A DNA stretch of 64,000 nucleotides from Maricaulis sp. (GTDB lineage: Bacteria; Pseudomonadota; Alphaproteobacteria; Caulobacterales; Maricaulaceae). Made by a program: the position numbers and the translations under genes. The notes under the pieces were generated by a model that saw nothing but the letters and a program-made list of their open reading frames with translations, was not told where the DNA came from and made no database searches. Shown piece by piece: positions 26,210-37,011 of the stretch. How positions within the stretch are numbered: the first letter of the stretch is position 1; each line of letters begins with the position of its first letter. Where the stretch lies: positions 1-64,000 of the forward strand of contig NZ_JASBRW010000068.1 in NCBI RefSeq assembly GCF_030149235.1, read 5' to 3'.

Positions 26210-26225
26210 TGGCACGCTTCTGGCA
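26210..26225 (+). promoter_or_regulatory. Sigma-54 promoter for flgI
   Basis: TGGCAC-GCTTC-TGGCA; the -24 GG (26211-26212) and -12 GC (26223-26224) are 12 nt apart as required. Predicted transcription starts near 26236, about 22 nt before the flgI ATG. Confidence 0.8.
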
Positions 26226-26257
26226 ACGGGTCTGGCGAAGTTTCGGAGACCCGAAAA

Positions 26258-27373
26258 ATGCGCCACATCCTCATCGCCATCGCCGCCCTCATCCTCACCG
26301 CTCCTGCATTCGCCAATTCGCGGATCAAGGACATGGTCGATGTCGAGGACGTTCGCGACAATCATCTGGTCGGCTATGGCCTGGTGGTCGGTCTGGACGG
26401 TACCGGCGACAGCCTGCGCAATGCGAGCTTCACCAACCAGTCGCTCAACGCGATGCTGGAACAGTTCAACGTCAACACCCGCAATGCCAACCTGAACACG
26501 CGCAATGTTGCCGCGGTGATGGTTACGGCCTCGCTGCCCGCCTTTTCCTCGCAGGGCAGCCGGATTGATGTGACGGTCTCCGCCATTGGTGACGCATCCT
26601 CTCTGCAAGGCGGTACGCTGGTCGCAACGCCGCTGTTCGACAGCCTTGGCCGGGCCTGGGCCGTTTCCCAGGGCACGCTGACAGTTGGCGGCTTCCAGGC
26701 GGAAGGCGACGGCGCGTCCATCACCCGCGGTGTGCCGACCTCCGGCCGCATCGCCAATGGTGCACTGGTCGAAAACCCGTTTGCCGGCACCGGCGTTGAC
26801 CCGTGGGCAGAGATCGCCAACCGCACCGCACTGCGGCTGTCGCTGCGCAATCCCGATTTCACCACGGCCCGCCGCATGGCTGATGCCATCAACGCCTATA
26901 TCGGTGGCGGTGCGGCCCGCGCCGTCGATCCGGGTACGGTCGAGCTGAGCCGTCCGGCCAGCTTTGGAGGCGACATGATCGATCTGCTGGCCGAGGTCGA
27001 ACAGCTGCGCGTTGAGGCTGACCTGCCGGCCCGCGTCATCATTGACGAGAACACCGGCACGATTGTCATGGGCCAGAACGTCCGCGTCTCCACCGTCGCG
27101 ATTGCCCAAGGCAATCTGACCATCACCATCACCGAGACGCCGATTGCCAGCCAGCCCAACCCGTTCGGCGATGGCCAGACCGAAGTGCTTGAGCGCACCG
27201 ACATCCAGGTCACCGAGGACAATATGCGGCTCGGCATCCTGGAAGGCTCCGTCTCCCTGGCAGAACTGGTTGATGGCCTCAACGCGCTAGGTGTGACGCC
27301 GCGCGACCTGATTACCATCCTGCAGGCCATCAAGGCCGCCGGAGCCCTGCAAGCCGATATCGAGGTGCTGTAA
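26258..27373 (+). CDS. flgI: FlgI, flagellar P-ring protein
   Basis: Periplasmic P-ring subunit of 371 residues. The Sec signal peptide ends PAFA/NSRIKDM. Blocks RIKDMVDVEDVRDNHLVGYG, LVVGLDGTGD and NVAAVMVTASLPAF are diagnostic, and the C-terminus ends LVDGLNALGVTPRDLITILQ then AIKAAGALQADIEVL. I use the ATG at 26258 (CGGAG upstream) because an upstream in-frame start would precede the sigma-54 promoter. Its stop overlaps the next gene by one base. Confidence 0.96.
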   Translation: MRHILIAIAALILTAPAFANSRIKDMVDVEDVRDNHLVGYGLVVGLDGTGDSLRNASFTNQSLNAMLEQFNVNTRNANLNTRNVAAVMVTASLPAFSSQGSRIDVTVSAIGDASSLQGGTLVATPLFDSLGRAWAVSQGTLTVGGFQAEGDGASITRGVPTSGRIANGALVENPFAGTGVDPWAEIANRTALRLSLRNPDFTTARRMADAINAYIGGGAARAVDPGTVELSRPASFGGDMIDLLAEVEQLRVEADLPARVIIDENTGTIVMGQNVRVSTVAIAQGNLTITITETPIASQPNPFGDGQTEVLERTDIQVTEDNMRLGILEGSVSLAELVDGLNALGVTPRDLITILQAIKAAGALQADIEVL

Positions 27374-27696
27374 TGGACAACCTCCTCAATATGCAGATGA
27401 ACCAGGCGCTGGCGGCGACCCAGAGCCGGGGCCAGACCGCGCCCGACATTTCCGGTGTTCGCACCGAAGAACAGGCTCGCGCGGTCGCCGAAGAGTTCGA
27501 AGGCTTCTTCATCGGTCAGATGCTGGAAGCCATGTTCAAGGGCGTTGGTGAAAACAACCCGCTCAGCGGCGGCTCGGGCGAGAATGCCTTCCGCGGCCTG
27601 CTGCATGAGGAATACGCGAAAGTCATGGCCGAGTCCGGGGGAATTGGCCTGAGCGACAAGCTGACAGCCGAAATCCTGCGCTTGCAGCAAGAATGA
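27373..27696 (+). CDS. flgJ: Rod-binding protein (FlgJ N-terminal domain only)
   Basis: A 107-residue protein matching the rod-capping N-terminal domain of FlgJ (VAEEFEGFFIGQMLEAMFKG, FRGLLHEEYAKVMAESGGIGL). The muramidase domain of enterobacterial FlgJ is absent, as is usual in alphaproteobacteria (called CheL in Caulobacter), so a separate lytic enzyme must open the wall for the rod. TAATG overlap with flgI. Confidence 0.88.
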   Translation: MDNLLNMQMNQALAATQSRGQTAPDISGVRTEEQARAVAEEFEGFFIGQMLEAMFKGVGENNPLSGGSGENAFRGLLHEEYAKVMAESGGIGLSDKLTAEILRLQQE

Positions 27697-27707
27697 GGGA
27701 ATAGAGC

Positions 27708-28157
27708 ATGACCGAACTTGCGGCCCGTAACGGAGCAGAGCGCGCCCAGGCGTTGTTGAAGCTGACGCAGCGGCTCACGGATCTAATCCGTCAGGAGACC
27801 TCCTTGTTCAAGGAGCGTCGCCCGCAGGATGCGCTGCCTTTGCAGGATGAAAAGTCCAAGCTGGCCAATATCTATCGCACCGAAGTCTCGCGTGCCCGGC
27901 AGGAACCAACGCGCTTCGCCGGTGCTCCAAGCACAGTCAAGTCGGCGCTGCGGCAGTCGACGGAAGTCTTCCACAAGGCGTTGGCAGAAAATGGTCACGC
28001 CGTCGCAGCCATGAAGCAGCTGACTGAAGGTGTGGTCAAAGCTATTGCCGATGAGGCCGCTCGCCAGAAATCAGCTGGCGGCGGCTACGGCCCGGGCGCC
28101 ACACACCAGACCCATGCGCCAAGCGGGATGAACCTGGCAATCAACCAGACGATCTGA
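27708..28157 (+). CDS. flbY: FlbY-like flagellar protein (FlgN-type)
   Basis: A 149-residue, mostly helical protein. The N-terminal helix pattern ALLKLTQRLTDLIRQETSLFKERR resembles FlgN-type export chaperones. The C-terminal tail GPGATHQTHAPSGMNLAINQTI is low-complexity and ends like flagellar FlbY proteins found after flgI-cheL in Caulobacter. Third gene of the flgI operon, 11 nt after flgJ, followed by a terminator. The symbol rests on position and resemblance. Confidence 0.65.
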   Translation: MTELAARNGAERAQALLKLTQRLTDLIRQETSLFKERRPQDALPLQDEKSKLANIYRTEVSRARQEPTRFAGAPSTVKSALRQSTEVFHKALAENGHAVAAMKQLTEGVVKAIADEAARQKSAGGGYGPGATHQTHAPSGMNLAINQTI

Positions 28158-28183
28158 GCCCTCCCCTCAGCTGCAGATACAAG

Positions 28184-28217
28184 AACGGGGCGCCGGTTGG
28201 GCGCCCCGTTTCTTTTT
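28184..28217 (+). terminator. Terminator of flgI-flgJ-flbY
   Basis: AACGGGGCGCC, loop GGTTG, GGCGCCCCGTT, then TCTTTTT: an 11-bp perfect stem with a T-tract. Confidence 0.95.
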
Positions 28218-28409
28218 GGGCCCGCACGTGACGCGATCGGAATTTCTTGATCCCACCCAGCTAGGTGCTGCCTCCGTTACCGGCCTCGGCAAAGCGTCCG
28301 CGCAGGGCCAGAAAGCAGCGAGTGTGCGATGACTTAGTATCGCTGAGATGGTGCCCAGTTATGAATGGGCGTCCGGTATCAGGATCTAGTATCTCACACC
28401 CGTTGGAAA

Positions 28410-31166
28410 CTAGAAGAATGCCGTGGCACTACTGGCTGGGCCTGAATTGAGGCGTGCCAGACCGGCCTGATAATTTGCCAGCTGAGCGTTGTAATAAGCT
28501 GGAACCGTACCACCACCGCGGCCCGCCTTCGGCCCCTTGAGCAAGGCCTTCAAGGCCGGGTCCATGGTGATATCGCGGTATGCCCGCTGGATAATCGACA
28601 TGGCGCTCTGCAGGCTTTCCTGGGCAGCTGCAGCGAAATCCTTGTCGGCAATCGACAGCTCGTTGGGCAGATCCATCGCAAACAGCGGCGGTCCGTCAAC
28701 GCTCTTGTCGTCCTTGTCCAGAAGAGAGCCTGTATTCACGATCGCCCCCGGCTTGATACCCAGCGACTTCAGCAAATCGCGGCCATCCGCGCCGGCGAAG
28801 ACTTCAATCGTCTTGTCTTCAGCCGCCTTGATACGCAGCCGATCACCCTCGCTGGAGCGGCGCACATCGGCTGTCCCGTCCAAAACCAGGGCCGCATTGA
28901 TCTTGAAGGTCAGGGCCCGGATCGTGTCATTGCTGTCGACAGTGATCTTTTTGCGCCGGCCACCATCGACGGAGAGGTAAAAATGATCGCCCTCGCGTGC
29001 GGAGCTGCGATCAGTGACCACACGGCTATCGGTATAGGTCAGCGAGCCCGTCGGCAGACCGAGGGCGTCAAGAACACTGTCATCCTGTGACCCGACGACG
29101 ATCCCCTTGGCTTCCGCAAGACCGCCGCGGCCGGAAATCTGGGTCGACCAGTCCACTCCACCGCTGACGGCATCCAGCTGGGCGACAAAGGCGTCGCGCT
29201 TGCCGACTTCGGCATTGCCGCCAATGGCGCCGGAGGTCTTGCCCGCAAGAAAGACTTTGCCATTGTCGACAGCGATGGCATTGCCAGTATCGTCATCATT
29301 GGAGCCGACGAATGTGGTGTAATCGATGCTCGCACTGGCACCATCGGTCATCTTGACCAGGAAGGCGTCACGCACCCCGCCATTGTGCGCGGCGAGCGGT
29401 GCTGACGGGGCAAAGCTGCTGCCCGCTGCGCCGGTCAGGTAAATATTCGCACCATCAACCGCGACCTGGCCGACCTTGCCGTCCTCCAGCGCGCCAAGTG
29501 TCTGCTCCCATACCGCAGCGCTGGCACCGTCAGCGGCCGCGAATTTGCGCACTACCGCATTGCCGTCTTCGGATCCGGCAACGATCAGATCGCCGTCGCT
29601 GGCAATGCTGAGCGTATCAATGGTCTCGTCGCCCGCCGCGCCGACGCGGCGCGTGTAGAGCGTTTCACCGTTTTGATCGAGAGCCCGGATAAAACCGTCA
29701 GACAGACCACCGGCATGAACCTGGTTGCCAAAGGCGGCATCGGTCTTGCCAGCAACATAAACCGTGCCGTCGTCAGCGACCGCGACCGAACTGGCCCGGT
29801 CATCGCCGGTACCGCCGAAGCGCCGGACCCATTGCTCGACGCCGTCCGCGTTGAATTTCGCAACAAGCGCATCGCTGTTGCCGACATCCAGCGTGTCGCC
29901 CAGGTCACCCTTGACCTCACCGGCCACGACAACGTCGCCGCTCGCATTGACGGCAATCGAAACTCCCTTGGCCTCCTCCGCCGCACCGAGCACACGGCTC
30001 CAGACGCGGTTTCCGAGGCTGTCATACTTGGCCAGAACCAGATCCTGGCTGCCCTTGAGCAATTGACCGTCAACGCTGCTTGTCGTCTGGCCCACGACAA
30101 AGAGACCACCATCAGCCGCATTGGCGCTGGCCTGGATTTCCAGCGGATTATCCTCGGCCTTCTGACGCGTCTCGCCGTCCTCTGAACCCACCACCTCGAC
30201 TTCGGTCAGGGTCTGGTCGGCGCTGAAACGGGTGGAGACCTCGGTCGTCGGGGTCCCGGAGGCGATATCGGTCAGCTTGACGATCTGGCCGCCTGCCGTC
30301 TGGTTGATGCCGGAGACCCCTGTGAAGTAAACTGCCGGCTGTGCCGCTGGAGCAGAAAAGGCGACGCGTTCGGTTTGGGCACCCTTGACCAGAAAACCGA
30401 AATCATCGCCCTGCACGACCCCGTTCTCGTCTTCCTCACCGATCTTGGTGCGCTCAAAGCGGGTGATCATCCCAGCCGCCTCCAGCTGGGTATTGATATG
30501 ATCAGCGATGTTATCGAGGTTGCGGGGTGTAGCGCCCATATCAGCCAGATCAATATTCACATCAGTCGTGATGCCACTCTTCGTCACCGAGACGGTGAAA
30601 CGGACATCGCCCGTCAGGCTGGCCACCTCGGCGTCGAAAGCGCCGCTGTGGATCGTGCCGGTAGTGAATTGCGACAAGCCCCGCGATACGGCGACTTCAC
30701 TCTCCAGCTTGGACAATTTCTCGCCCTTGAGGAGGTTCACCTCGGTCAGGTTCATGTTGTCGAAATAGGTATCGAGATCGGCAAGGCCATTGACGAAGCG
30801 CTTCTCAAGAAAGTCTCGGCGGGATCCCGTCGTTGTCTTGTCCGCCGCTTCTTCGGCCAGGGACATCAAGCGTTTGAGACCCTGGTGCAGCGAAAACAGC
30901 GCCTTGTGATCCTTCGCCGCATCGAGGCCGGAGAACTCCCGGTCCGGGTCGCGAAAGAAAACACCATCCGCAAGCACCTTGCGACGCAGCTCTTCGAGCG
31001 TGGTCACATCACCGCGGATATCCCAGGGCGGTGTCACTTCGGCGGCATTGTTGCGGCTCGCCGACGAGGGCAGATTGGACAGGGCCGAATTGGTCGCGAC
31101 GGACGCAGAAATGCGCGAGTTGAACCAACTCGTCAGCACACCAGCGTTCAGTCCGATAACGGTCAC
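28410..31166 (-). CDS. flaEY: FlaEY-like flagellin-region protein with SBBP beta-propeller
   Basis: A 918-residue protein without a signal peptide. The N-terminal part (about 1-170, starting MTVIGLNAGVLTSWFNSRIS) and the last about 90 residues (ending YQAGLARLNSGPASSATAFF) are helical and flagellin/HAP-like, with NLTEVNLLKGEKL recalling flagellin. The middle (about 330-690) holds repeated beta-propeller blades of the SBBP type (DVVVAGEVKGDLG, TVYVAGKTDAAFG, KVFLAGKTSGAIGG). Segments near 170-300 and 690-800 look like flagellin insert domains. In Caulobacter a large protein, FlaEY, in the flagellar region has, as I recall, a similar build. Probably exported with the filament or regulating it; not proven. 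Confidence 0.6.
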   Translation of the reverse strand: MTVIGLNAGVLTSWFNSRISASVATNSALSNLPSSASRNNAAEVTPPWDIRGDVTTLEELRRKVLADGVFFRDPDREFSGLDAAKDHKALFSLHQGLKRLMSLAEEAADKTTTGSRRDFLEKRFVNGLADLDTYFDNMNLTEVNLLKGEKLSKLESEVAVSRGLSQFTTGTIHSGAFDAEVASLTGDVRFTVSVTKSGITTDVNIDLADMGATPRNLDNIADHINTQLEAAGMITRFERTKIGEEDENGVVQGDDFGFLVKGAQTERVAFSAPAAQPAVYFTGVSGINQTAGGQIVKLTDIASGTPTTEVSTRFSADQTLTEVEVVGSEDGETRQKAEDNPLEIQASANAADGGLFVVGQTTSSVDGQLLKGSQDLVLAKYDSLGNRVWSRVLGAAEEAKGVSIAVNASGDVVVAGEVKGDLGDTLDVGNSDALVAKFNADGVEQWVRRFGGTGDDRASSVAVADDGTVYVAGKTDAAFGNQVHAGGLSDGFIRALDQNGETLYTRRVGAAGDETIDTLSIASDGDLIVAGSEDGNAVVRKFAAADGASAAVWEQTLGALEDGKVGQVAVDGANIYLTGAAGSSFAPSAPLAAHNGGVRDAFLVKMTDGASASIDYTTFVGSNDDDTGNAIAVDNGKVFLAGKTSGAIGGNAEVGKRDAFVAQLDAVSGGVDWSTQISGRGGLAEAKGIVVGSQDDSVLDALGLPTGSLTYTDSRVVTDRSSAREGDHFYLSVDGGRRKKITVDSNDTIRALTFKINAALVLDGTADVRRSSEGDRLRIKAAEDKTIEVFAGADGRDLLKSLGIKPGAIVNTGSLLDKDDKSVDGPPLFAMDLPNELSIADKDFAAAAQESLQSAMSIIQRAYRDITMDPALKALLKGPKAGRGGGTVPAYYNAQLANYQAGLARLNSGPASSATAFF

Positions 31167-31248
31167 GGCACGAGAATCCTTTCTACCGACTCACGAGTGT
31201 GACGCCGGAACGCAAAGAAAGGGTTTCCAAACGGAGTTAACCGAACGC

Positions 31249-32034
31249 TCAGGCGGCGATTTTCAGAGAAGCGACAGCGCTTTCGATATCGGCGCGCAGA
31301 TGCGCTACCGGATTGCCCTCGCCGGCCGCTTCGGAAATCTCGCCCGAAAGATCCGGACGACGCAGGCAGAGTGCCGCGAGCTCGGCTGCGGAAGCTTCGC
31401 CAGCCGCTTCGCCCAACTCATCGAACAAGAGACGGGCCTGGTCCAGCTGCGCCTGATTGCTCACCATCCAGTTCAGGCTCTCAAGACCGCCACCGGGGCC
31501 ACGCAGGTTGGCTTTTTGCAGATAGACATGCTCGCGCATCCACAAGGTCGCATCCTCACGGGCATAGTCTTCACGGGCAATACGGTTCGCTTCTGCAGCA
31601 AGAACAGCGGGGAAGACCTCGCATTCAAGCCCCCGTGGGAAGAGGGCCGGCATGGTGTTGCACGCATAGTCGGCACTGGCACTGTCATAGAGCTCAAGCA
31701 CCTTGGCGCAGATACCCGGGTCGATGAAGGGCGACGCCGCGCTGACCAGAACCACGGTCTCGACCCCATAATCCTCGACCGCATGCGTAAGATCCGAGAG
31801 TGGATCACTGTCCGGCCCTACAGATAGAAGGTGGCCATTGCGCAGGATTTCAAGCGCCAGCTGGGTTTCGACTTCGCTTTCCGGAATGGTGCAGATGACC
31901 TGGTCGACCCCCGCAATCCGGGCGCATCGATCGAGCACGCGGATAAGCGCCGTTTTCTCGCCAAGAGACTGCAAGATCAGATCTTTGTCTTGGAACTGAG
32001 TGGAACGCGCTTGGACGATTGCGGCGGTAGTCAT
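31249..32034 (-). CDS. Degenerate cytidylyltransferase-like protein (PseF paralogue)
   Basis: A 261-residue homologue of the CMP-sugar synthetase at 41937. It keeps the frame (IVQAR start, ALIRVLDRCARI, LFPRGLECEVF, REHV) but has lost likely active-site motifs: the R-x-S-x-R-L-P-G-K loop reads RSTQFQDKD, SDCPFLD reads SAASPFID, and the late TLDYPEDL reads MVSNQAQL. The start at 32034 (MTTAAIVQ) aligns with the paralogue. It is an intact frame, so probably a non-catalytic or altered-substrate protein rather than a pseudogene. It lies between flaEY and pseB on the opposite strand from pseB. Confidence 0.75.
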   Translation of the reverse strand: MTTAAIVQARSTQFQDKDLILQSLGEKTALIRVLDRCARIAGVDQVICTIPESEVETQLALEILRNGHLLSVGPDSDPLSDLTHAVEDYGVETVVLVSAASPFIDPGICAKVLELYDSASADYACNTMPALFPRGLECEVFPAVLAAEANRIAREDYAREDATLWMREHVYLQKANLRGPGGGLESLNWMVSNQAQLDQARLLFDELGEAAGEASAAELAALCLRRPDLSGEISEAAGEGNPVAHLRADIESAVASLKIAA

Positions 32035-32090
32035 GACCGGGCCTCGGGCTGGGGAGCTAATTGTTATAGATTGACGATGCGCCCGGGTTC

Positions 32091-34228
<2,138 letters not shown>

Positions 34229-34232
<4 letters not shown>

Positions 34233-35395
34233 AGCGCCATCACCATCTTCAGCGCCTCGACGACCCGCACCGGATCATCATCCGACATCCCCTGATACAG
34301 CGGCAGGCTCAACGTGCGCTCATAATAGTGCCGCGCGCCCGGCAGGTCGATCTGACCATAGCGCGCCCTGTAATAAGGCTGATCGGAAACCGGGATGTAA
34401 TGCACCTGGGTGCCAATACCGTGCTCACGCAGGCCGGACATCACCTGGGAACGGGTCAGGCCCGCCGCTGCAAAATCGATCCGGGCCGCATAAAGGTGCA
34501 GGCAGGCATCATTGCCGGGCACGCGGGCGATTGGCTGGACCACGGGTGCCAGCCCGTCCAGCGCCCCATCATAGGCTGCGGCAAGGGCCTGGCGTCTGGC
34601 CTTGAATGCCGCCAATCGGCGCAGTTGAGACCGGGCCAGCGCGGCCTGGATATCGGACAGGCGGAAATTCCAGCCCAGGGCCTGCATTTCATGCCACCAG
34701 GGCTCGTCTTCCTGGCGTTCATGCCGGCCCGGATCCCGCTCAATACCATGGCTGCGCAGGATCTCGATCTGGCGCGCCGTATCGGCCCTTGCGGTCGTCA
34801 CCAGACCGCCCTCCCCGGCGGCGATCGTCTTGACCGGGTGGAAGGAGAAAGTCGCCGCATCGGCATGGGCACAATTGCCCACCTCGCCCCACGGCGTGGT
34901 CGTGCCGATGGCATGGCAACTATCCTCGACCACCACGGCACCAGCGGCCCGGGCCAACGGCTCGATCGCCGGCATGTCACAAACCTGTCCGGCCAGATGC
35001 ACGGGCAGTACCGCCTGGACACGGCCACCCGCGCGATCAATCGCATCCTGCAGTGTCGCGGCAGTCATCAGCCCGGTTTGCGCATCAACGTCGGCAAACA
35101 CGACCTCAGCTCCGCAATAACGCGCCGCATTGGCTGTCGCCATGAAGGTTATAGCAGGTACGATCGCGACATCGCCCCGCCCCAGCCCCGATGCTGCCAG
35201 AGCCAGGTGAAGCGCTGTTGTCCCGTTGGAACAGGCCCGGGCATGAGGCGCCCCGGTCGCCGCTTCGAAATCCTGCTCAAATTCCCGGACCGCGGGCCCG
35301 GTGGTCAGCCAATCGCCCCGCAACACGTCTGTGACCGCATCGATGTCGGCCTGGTCGATTGATTGCCGACCATAGGGCAGGAAGCTGTTGCTCAT
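34229..35395 (-). CDS. pseC: PseC, UDP-4-amino-4,6-dideoxy-AltNAc aminotransferase
   Basis: PLP-dependent DegT/DnrJ/EryC1-type aminotransferase (FlmB in Caulobacter), second step of pseudaminic acid synthesis. Of 388 residues; the PLP lysine is K189 in FHPVKTIAAGEGG, with upstream DSCHAIGTT and the substrate loop NFRLSDIQAALARSQL. It is convergent with pseG, so not in the pseB-pseG transcript; its promoter region lies beyond 35395. Confidence 0.94.
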
Positions 35396-35439
35396 CGCCT
35401 TGTCCTCTTAAACGCGCACATCATGTGGCGAGTCGCCCT

Positions 35440-35467
35440 TACAGAAACGGCTCCCCGAAGGGAGCCG
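35440..35467 (-). terminator. Terminator after flagellin 1
   Basis: On the minus strand: CGGCTCCC-TTCG-GGGAGCCG followed by TTTCTG. An 8-bp perfect stem with a TTCG loop in the 111-bp gap between the flagellin stop and the pseC start. Confidence 0.8.
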
Positions 35468-35506
35468 CAACCGTGGTGGTGGAGAATGTCAGGCCAGCCA
35501 ATCGGC

Positions 35507-36340
35507 TTAGCCCTGGAACAGGTTGAGAATGATCTGCGGCGCAGAGTTGGCGATCGACAGCGCCTGAACACCGAGCTGCTGCTTCACCTGCAAGGCCTGC
35601 AGTTTCGCGCTCTCGGTCGCGAGGTCCGCGTCGACGAGGTCGCCGACACCTTTCTCAAGACTGTCCATCAGCTTGTTCACGAAGCCGGAATGGGCCTCGA
35701 GCTTTTTGGTGTCCGAACCCAGATTGGCCAGCGCCTGGTTGACGTTGTCGAGGCTGGTCTGGATCGTGGTGGCAATGCCGCTCGCTAGGGTCACCGTGCC
35801 GAGGCTGGCCGTCGCCGCCAGCGTGATGATCGCGCCGCCAAAGGTCAGGTCATGGGACTTCAGGGTCACTGAACGGGTCGCGTCGGCATCAGCGAGGAAT
35901 TCGATACCATTGGTGACCGCGCCATTGATCATGTTGGCGCCATCGAACTCGGCATTGTCGATGATGACCTGGATCTGATCGAGCAGCGACTTGAAGTCAC
36001 TGTCATAAGCGGCACGGGAGAAGGTATCGAGCGACGGGTCCATCGCCGCCACGGCTTTCTCGCGCATCTGCACCAGGAGGTCAGAAATGGCCTCACCGGC
36101 CGCCAGGGCCACATCACCGATCGTGGAGGCGCGATCGAGACCGGACTGCACTGCATCAAGTGCCCGGATGTCTGCCCGCATGGACTGAGCCACCGCATAG
36201 ATCGCGGCATTGTCCTTCGAGCCACCGATCTTGAGACCCGTATTGATACGAGACTGGACCTGCTCCATCTCCTCATTGGTCTTGGTGAGGTTCTGGAGCG
36301 CGATCATCGCGGCGCTATTGGTGTGGACACTGAGGGTCAT
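35507..36340 (-). CDS. Flagellin 1 (divergent copy)
   Basis: Filament protein of 277 residues with conserved D0/D1 ends: SVHTNSAAMIALQNL at the N-terminus and KQQLGVQALSIANSAPQ at the C-terminus. The central part is short, as in Caulobacter flagellins. The start at ATG 36340 is set by alignment to the other two copies. It is clearly less similar to flagellins 2 and 3 than they are to each other. It has its own sigma-54 promoter, upstream ftr-like site and terminator. Likely glycosylated by FlmG. Confidence 0.95.
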   Translation of the reverse strand: MTLSVHTNSAAMIALQNLTKTNEEMEQVQSRINTGLKIGGSKDNAAIYAVAQSMRADIRALDAVQSGLDRASTIGDVALAAGEAISDLLVQMREKAVAAMDPSLDTFSRAAYDSDFKSLLDQIQVIIDNAEFDGANMINGAVTNGIEFLADADATRSVTLKSHDLTFGGAIITLAATASLGTVTLASGIATTIQTSLDNVNQALANLGSDTKKLEAHSGFVNKLMDSLEKGVGDLVDADLATESAKLQALQVKQQLGVQALSIANSAPQIILNLFQG

Positions 36341-36399
36341 GCGACATTCTCCGCAACTTCTTACGGCTGCACTTTTGCAGCGTGTTCGACGGACAAGGC

Positions 36400-36414
36400 G
36401 CAAGAGGCGTGCCG
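36400..36414 (-). promoter_or_regulatory. Sigma-54 promoter of flagellin 1
   Basis: Minus strand CGGCAC-GCCTC-TTGC; GG and GC spaced 12 nt apart. One base off the -24 consensus. About 60 nt upstream of the start codon. Confidence 0.72.
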
Positions 36415-36522
36415 AACTGGCACACACACCACAAGCCAATATAAACATTGAATAAAACGCAAAGCACCCCAGCACTGGGCCAGAGTCGTTTGCTTAACAT
36501 TGCCGGGACTTGCCTGCCCGGG

Positions 36523-36541
36523 CGGTCATTTTTGCCGGGCG
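36523..36541 (-). promoter_or_regulatory. ftr-like site upstream of flagellin 1
   Basis: The minus strand reads CCCGGCAAAAATGACCG, about 16 of 17 matches to the Caulobacter ftr consensus as I recall it (CCCGGCARAAHTNGCCG). It sits about 110-140 bp upstream of the sigma-54 promoter, right after the flaG stop. A weaker copy may lie at 36500-36519. Confidence 0.62.
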
Positions 36542-36542
36542 T

Positions 36543-36908
36543 TCAGGCGCGCTGATTGATCAGGCCTGCGGTCTGCGTGCGCAGATATTCCAGCAGTTCC
36601 GAATGGGTCTCAGGCGGCCAGCGGCGCACCGCTTCGCCCGTATCCTGATCGACCATCATATAGATAAAGTCCTTGGACGCGGTATCCCGCGTGATCGAGA
36701 GCCGGGAGTTTTTAAACGCTCCTTCGGCCAGTTGCTCGATTTCGGCGGCAGTCTCTTCGGCCGGCTTGCGGCGTAGACTCGTCCCGTCCTGTTTCTCAAC
36801 AGGTTGAACACGCTGTGCCTCGGATTGCACGCGGTCGGATATCTTGTCCCGGCTGTCGGAGGTTGGAACCACCACGACAGACGATGGGTTGAAGCCTGTC
36901 TCTGCCAT
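36543..36908 (-). CDS. flaG: FlaG family protein
   Basis: A 121-residue FlaG-type protein: a disordered polar N-terminal half, then a beta-rich C-terminal domain with the FlaG motif LSITRDTASKDFIYMMVDQ followed by TGEAVRRWPPE. In other bacteria FlaG affects filament length. It lies between flagellins 1 and 2, with no sigma-54 promoter seen directly upstream; it may depend on read-through from flagellin 2. Confidence 0.85.
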   Translation of the reverse strand: MAETGFNPSSVVVVPTSDSRDKISDRVQSEAQRVQPVEKQDGTSLRRKPAEETAAEIEQLAEGAFKNSRLSITRDTASKDFIYMMVDQDTGEAVRRWPPETHSELLEYLRTQTAGLINQRA

Positions 36909-36976
36909 TTCTTCTTCGCTGACGCGGAGGCATCAGCGCCTCCATAGTGTGTATTCCCGCCGTCAACTCAGGGAAT

Positions 36977-37001
36977 GGGTGGCGGGACTAGCCCGCCACC
37001 C
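36977..37001 (-). terminator. Hairpin after flagellin 2
   Basis: GGGTGGCGGG, 5-nt loop, CCCGCCACCC: a perfect 10-bp stem 11 nt past the flagellin 2 stop. Only a weak T-tract (ATTCCC) follows on the minus strand, so it may attenuate rather than block transcription into flaG. Confidence 0.6.
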
Positions 37002-37011
37002 GACCCGTGAA

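Noticed and set aside
31249-32034. Calling the degenerate cytidylyltransferase a pseudogene
   Set aside because: The frame is full length with no stop or frameshift and codon use like its neighbours; more likely a changed function.
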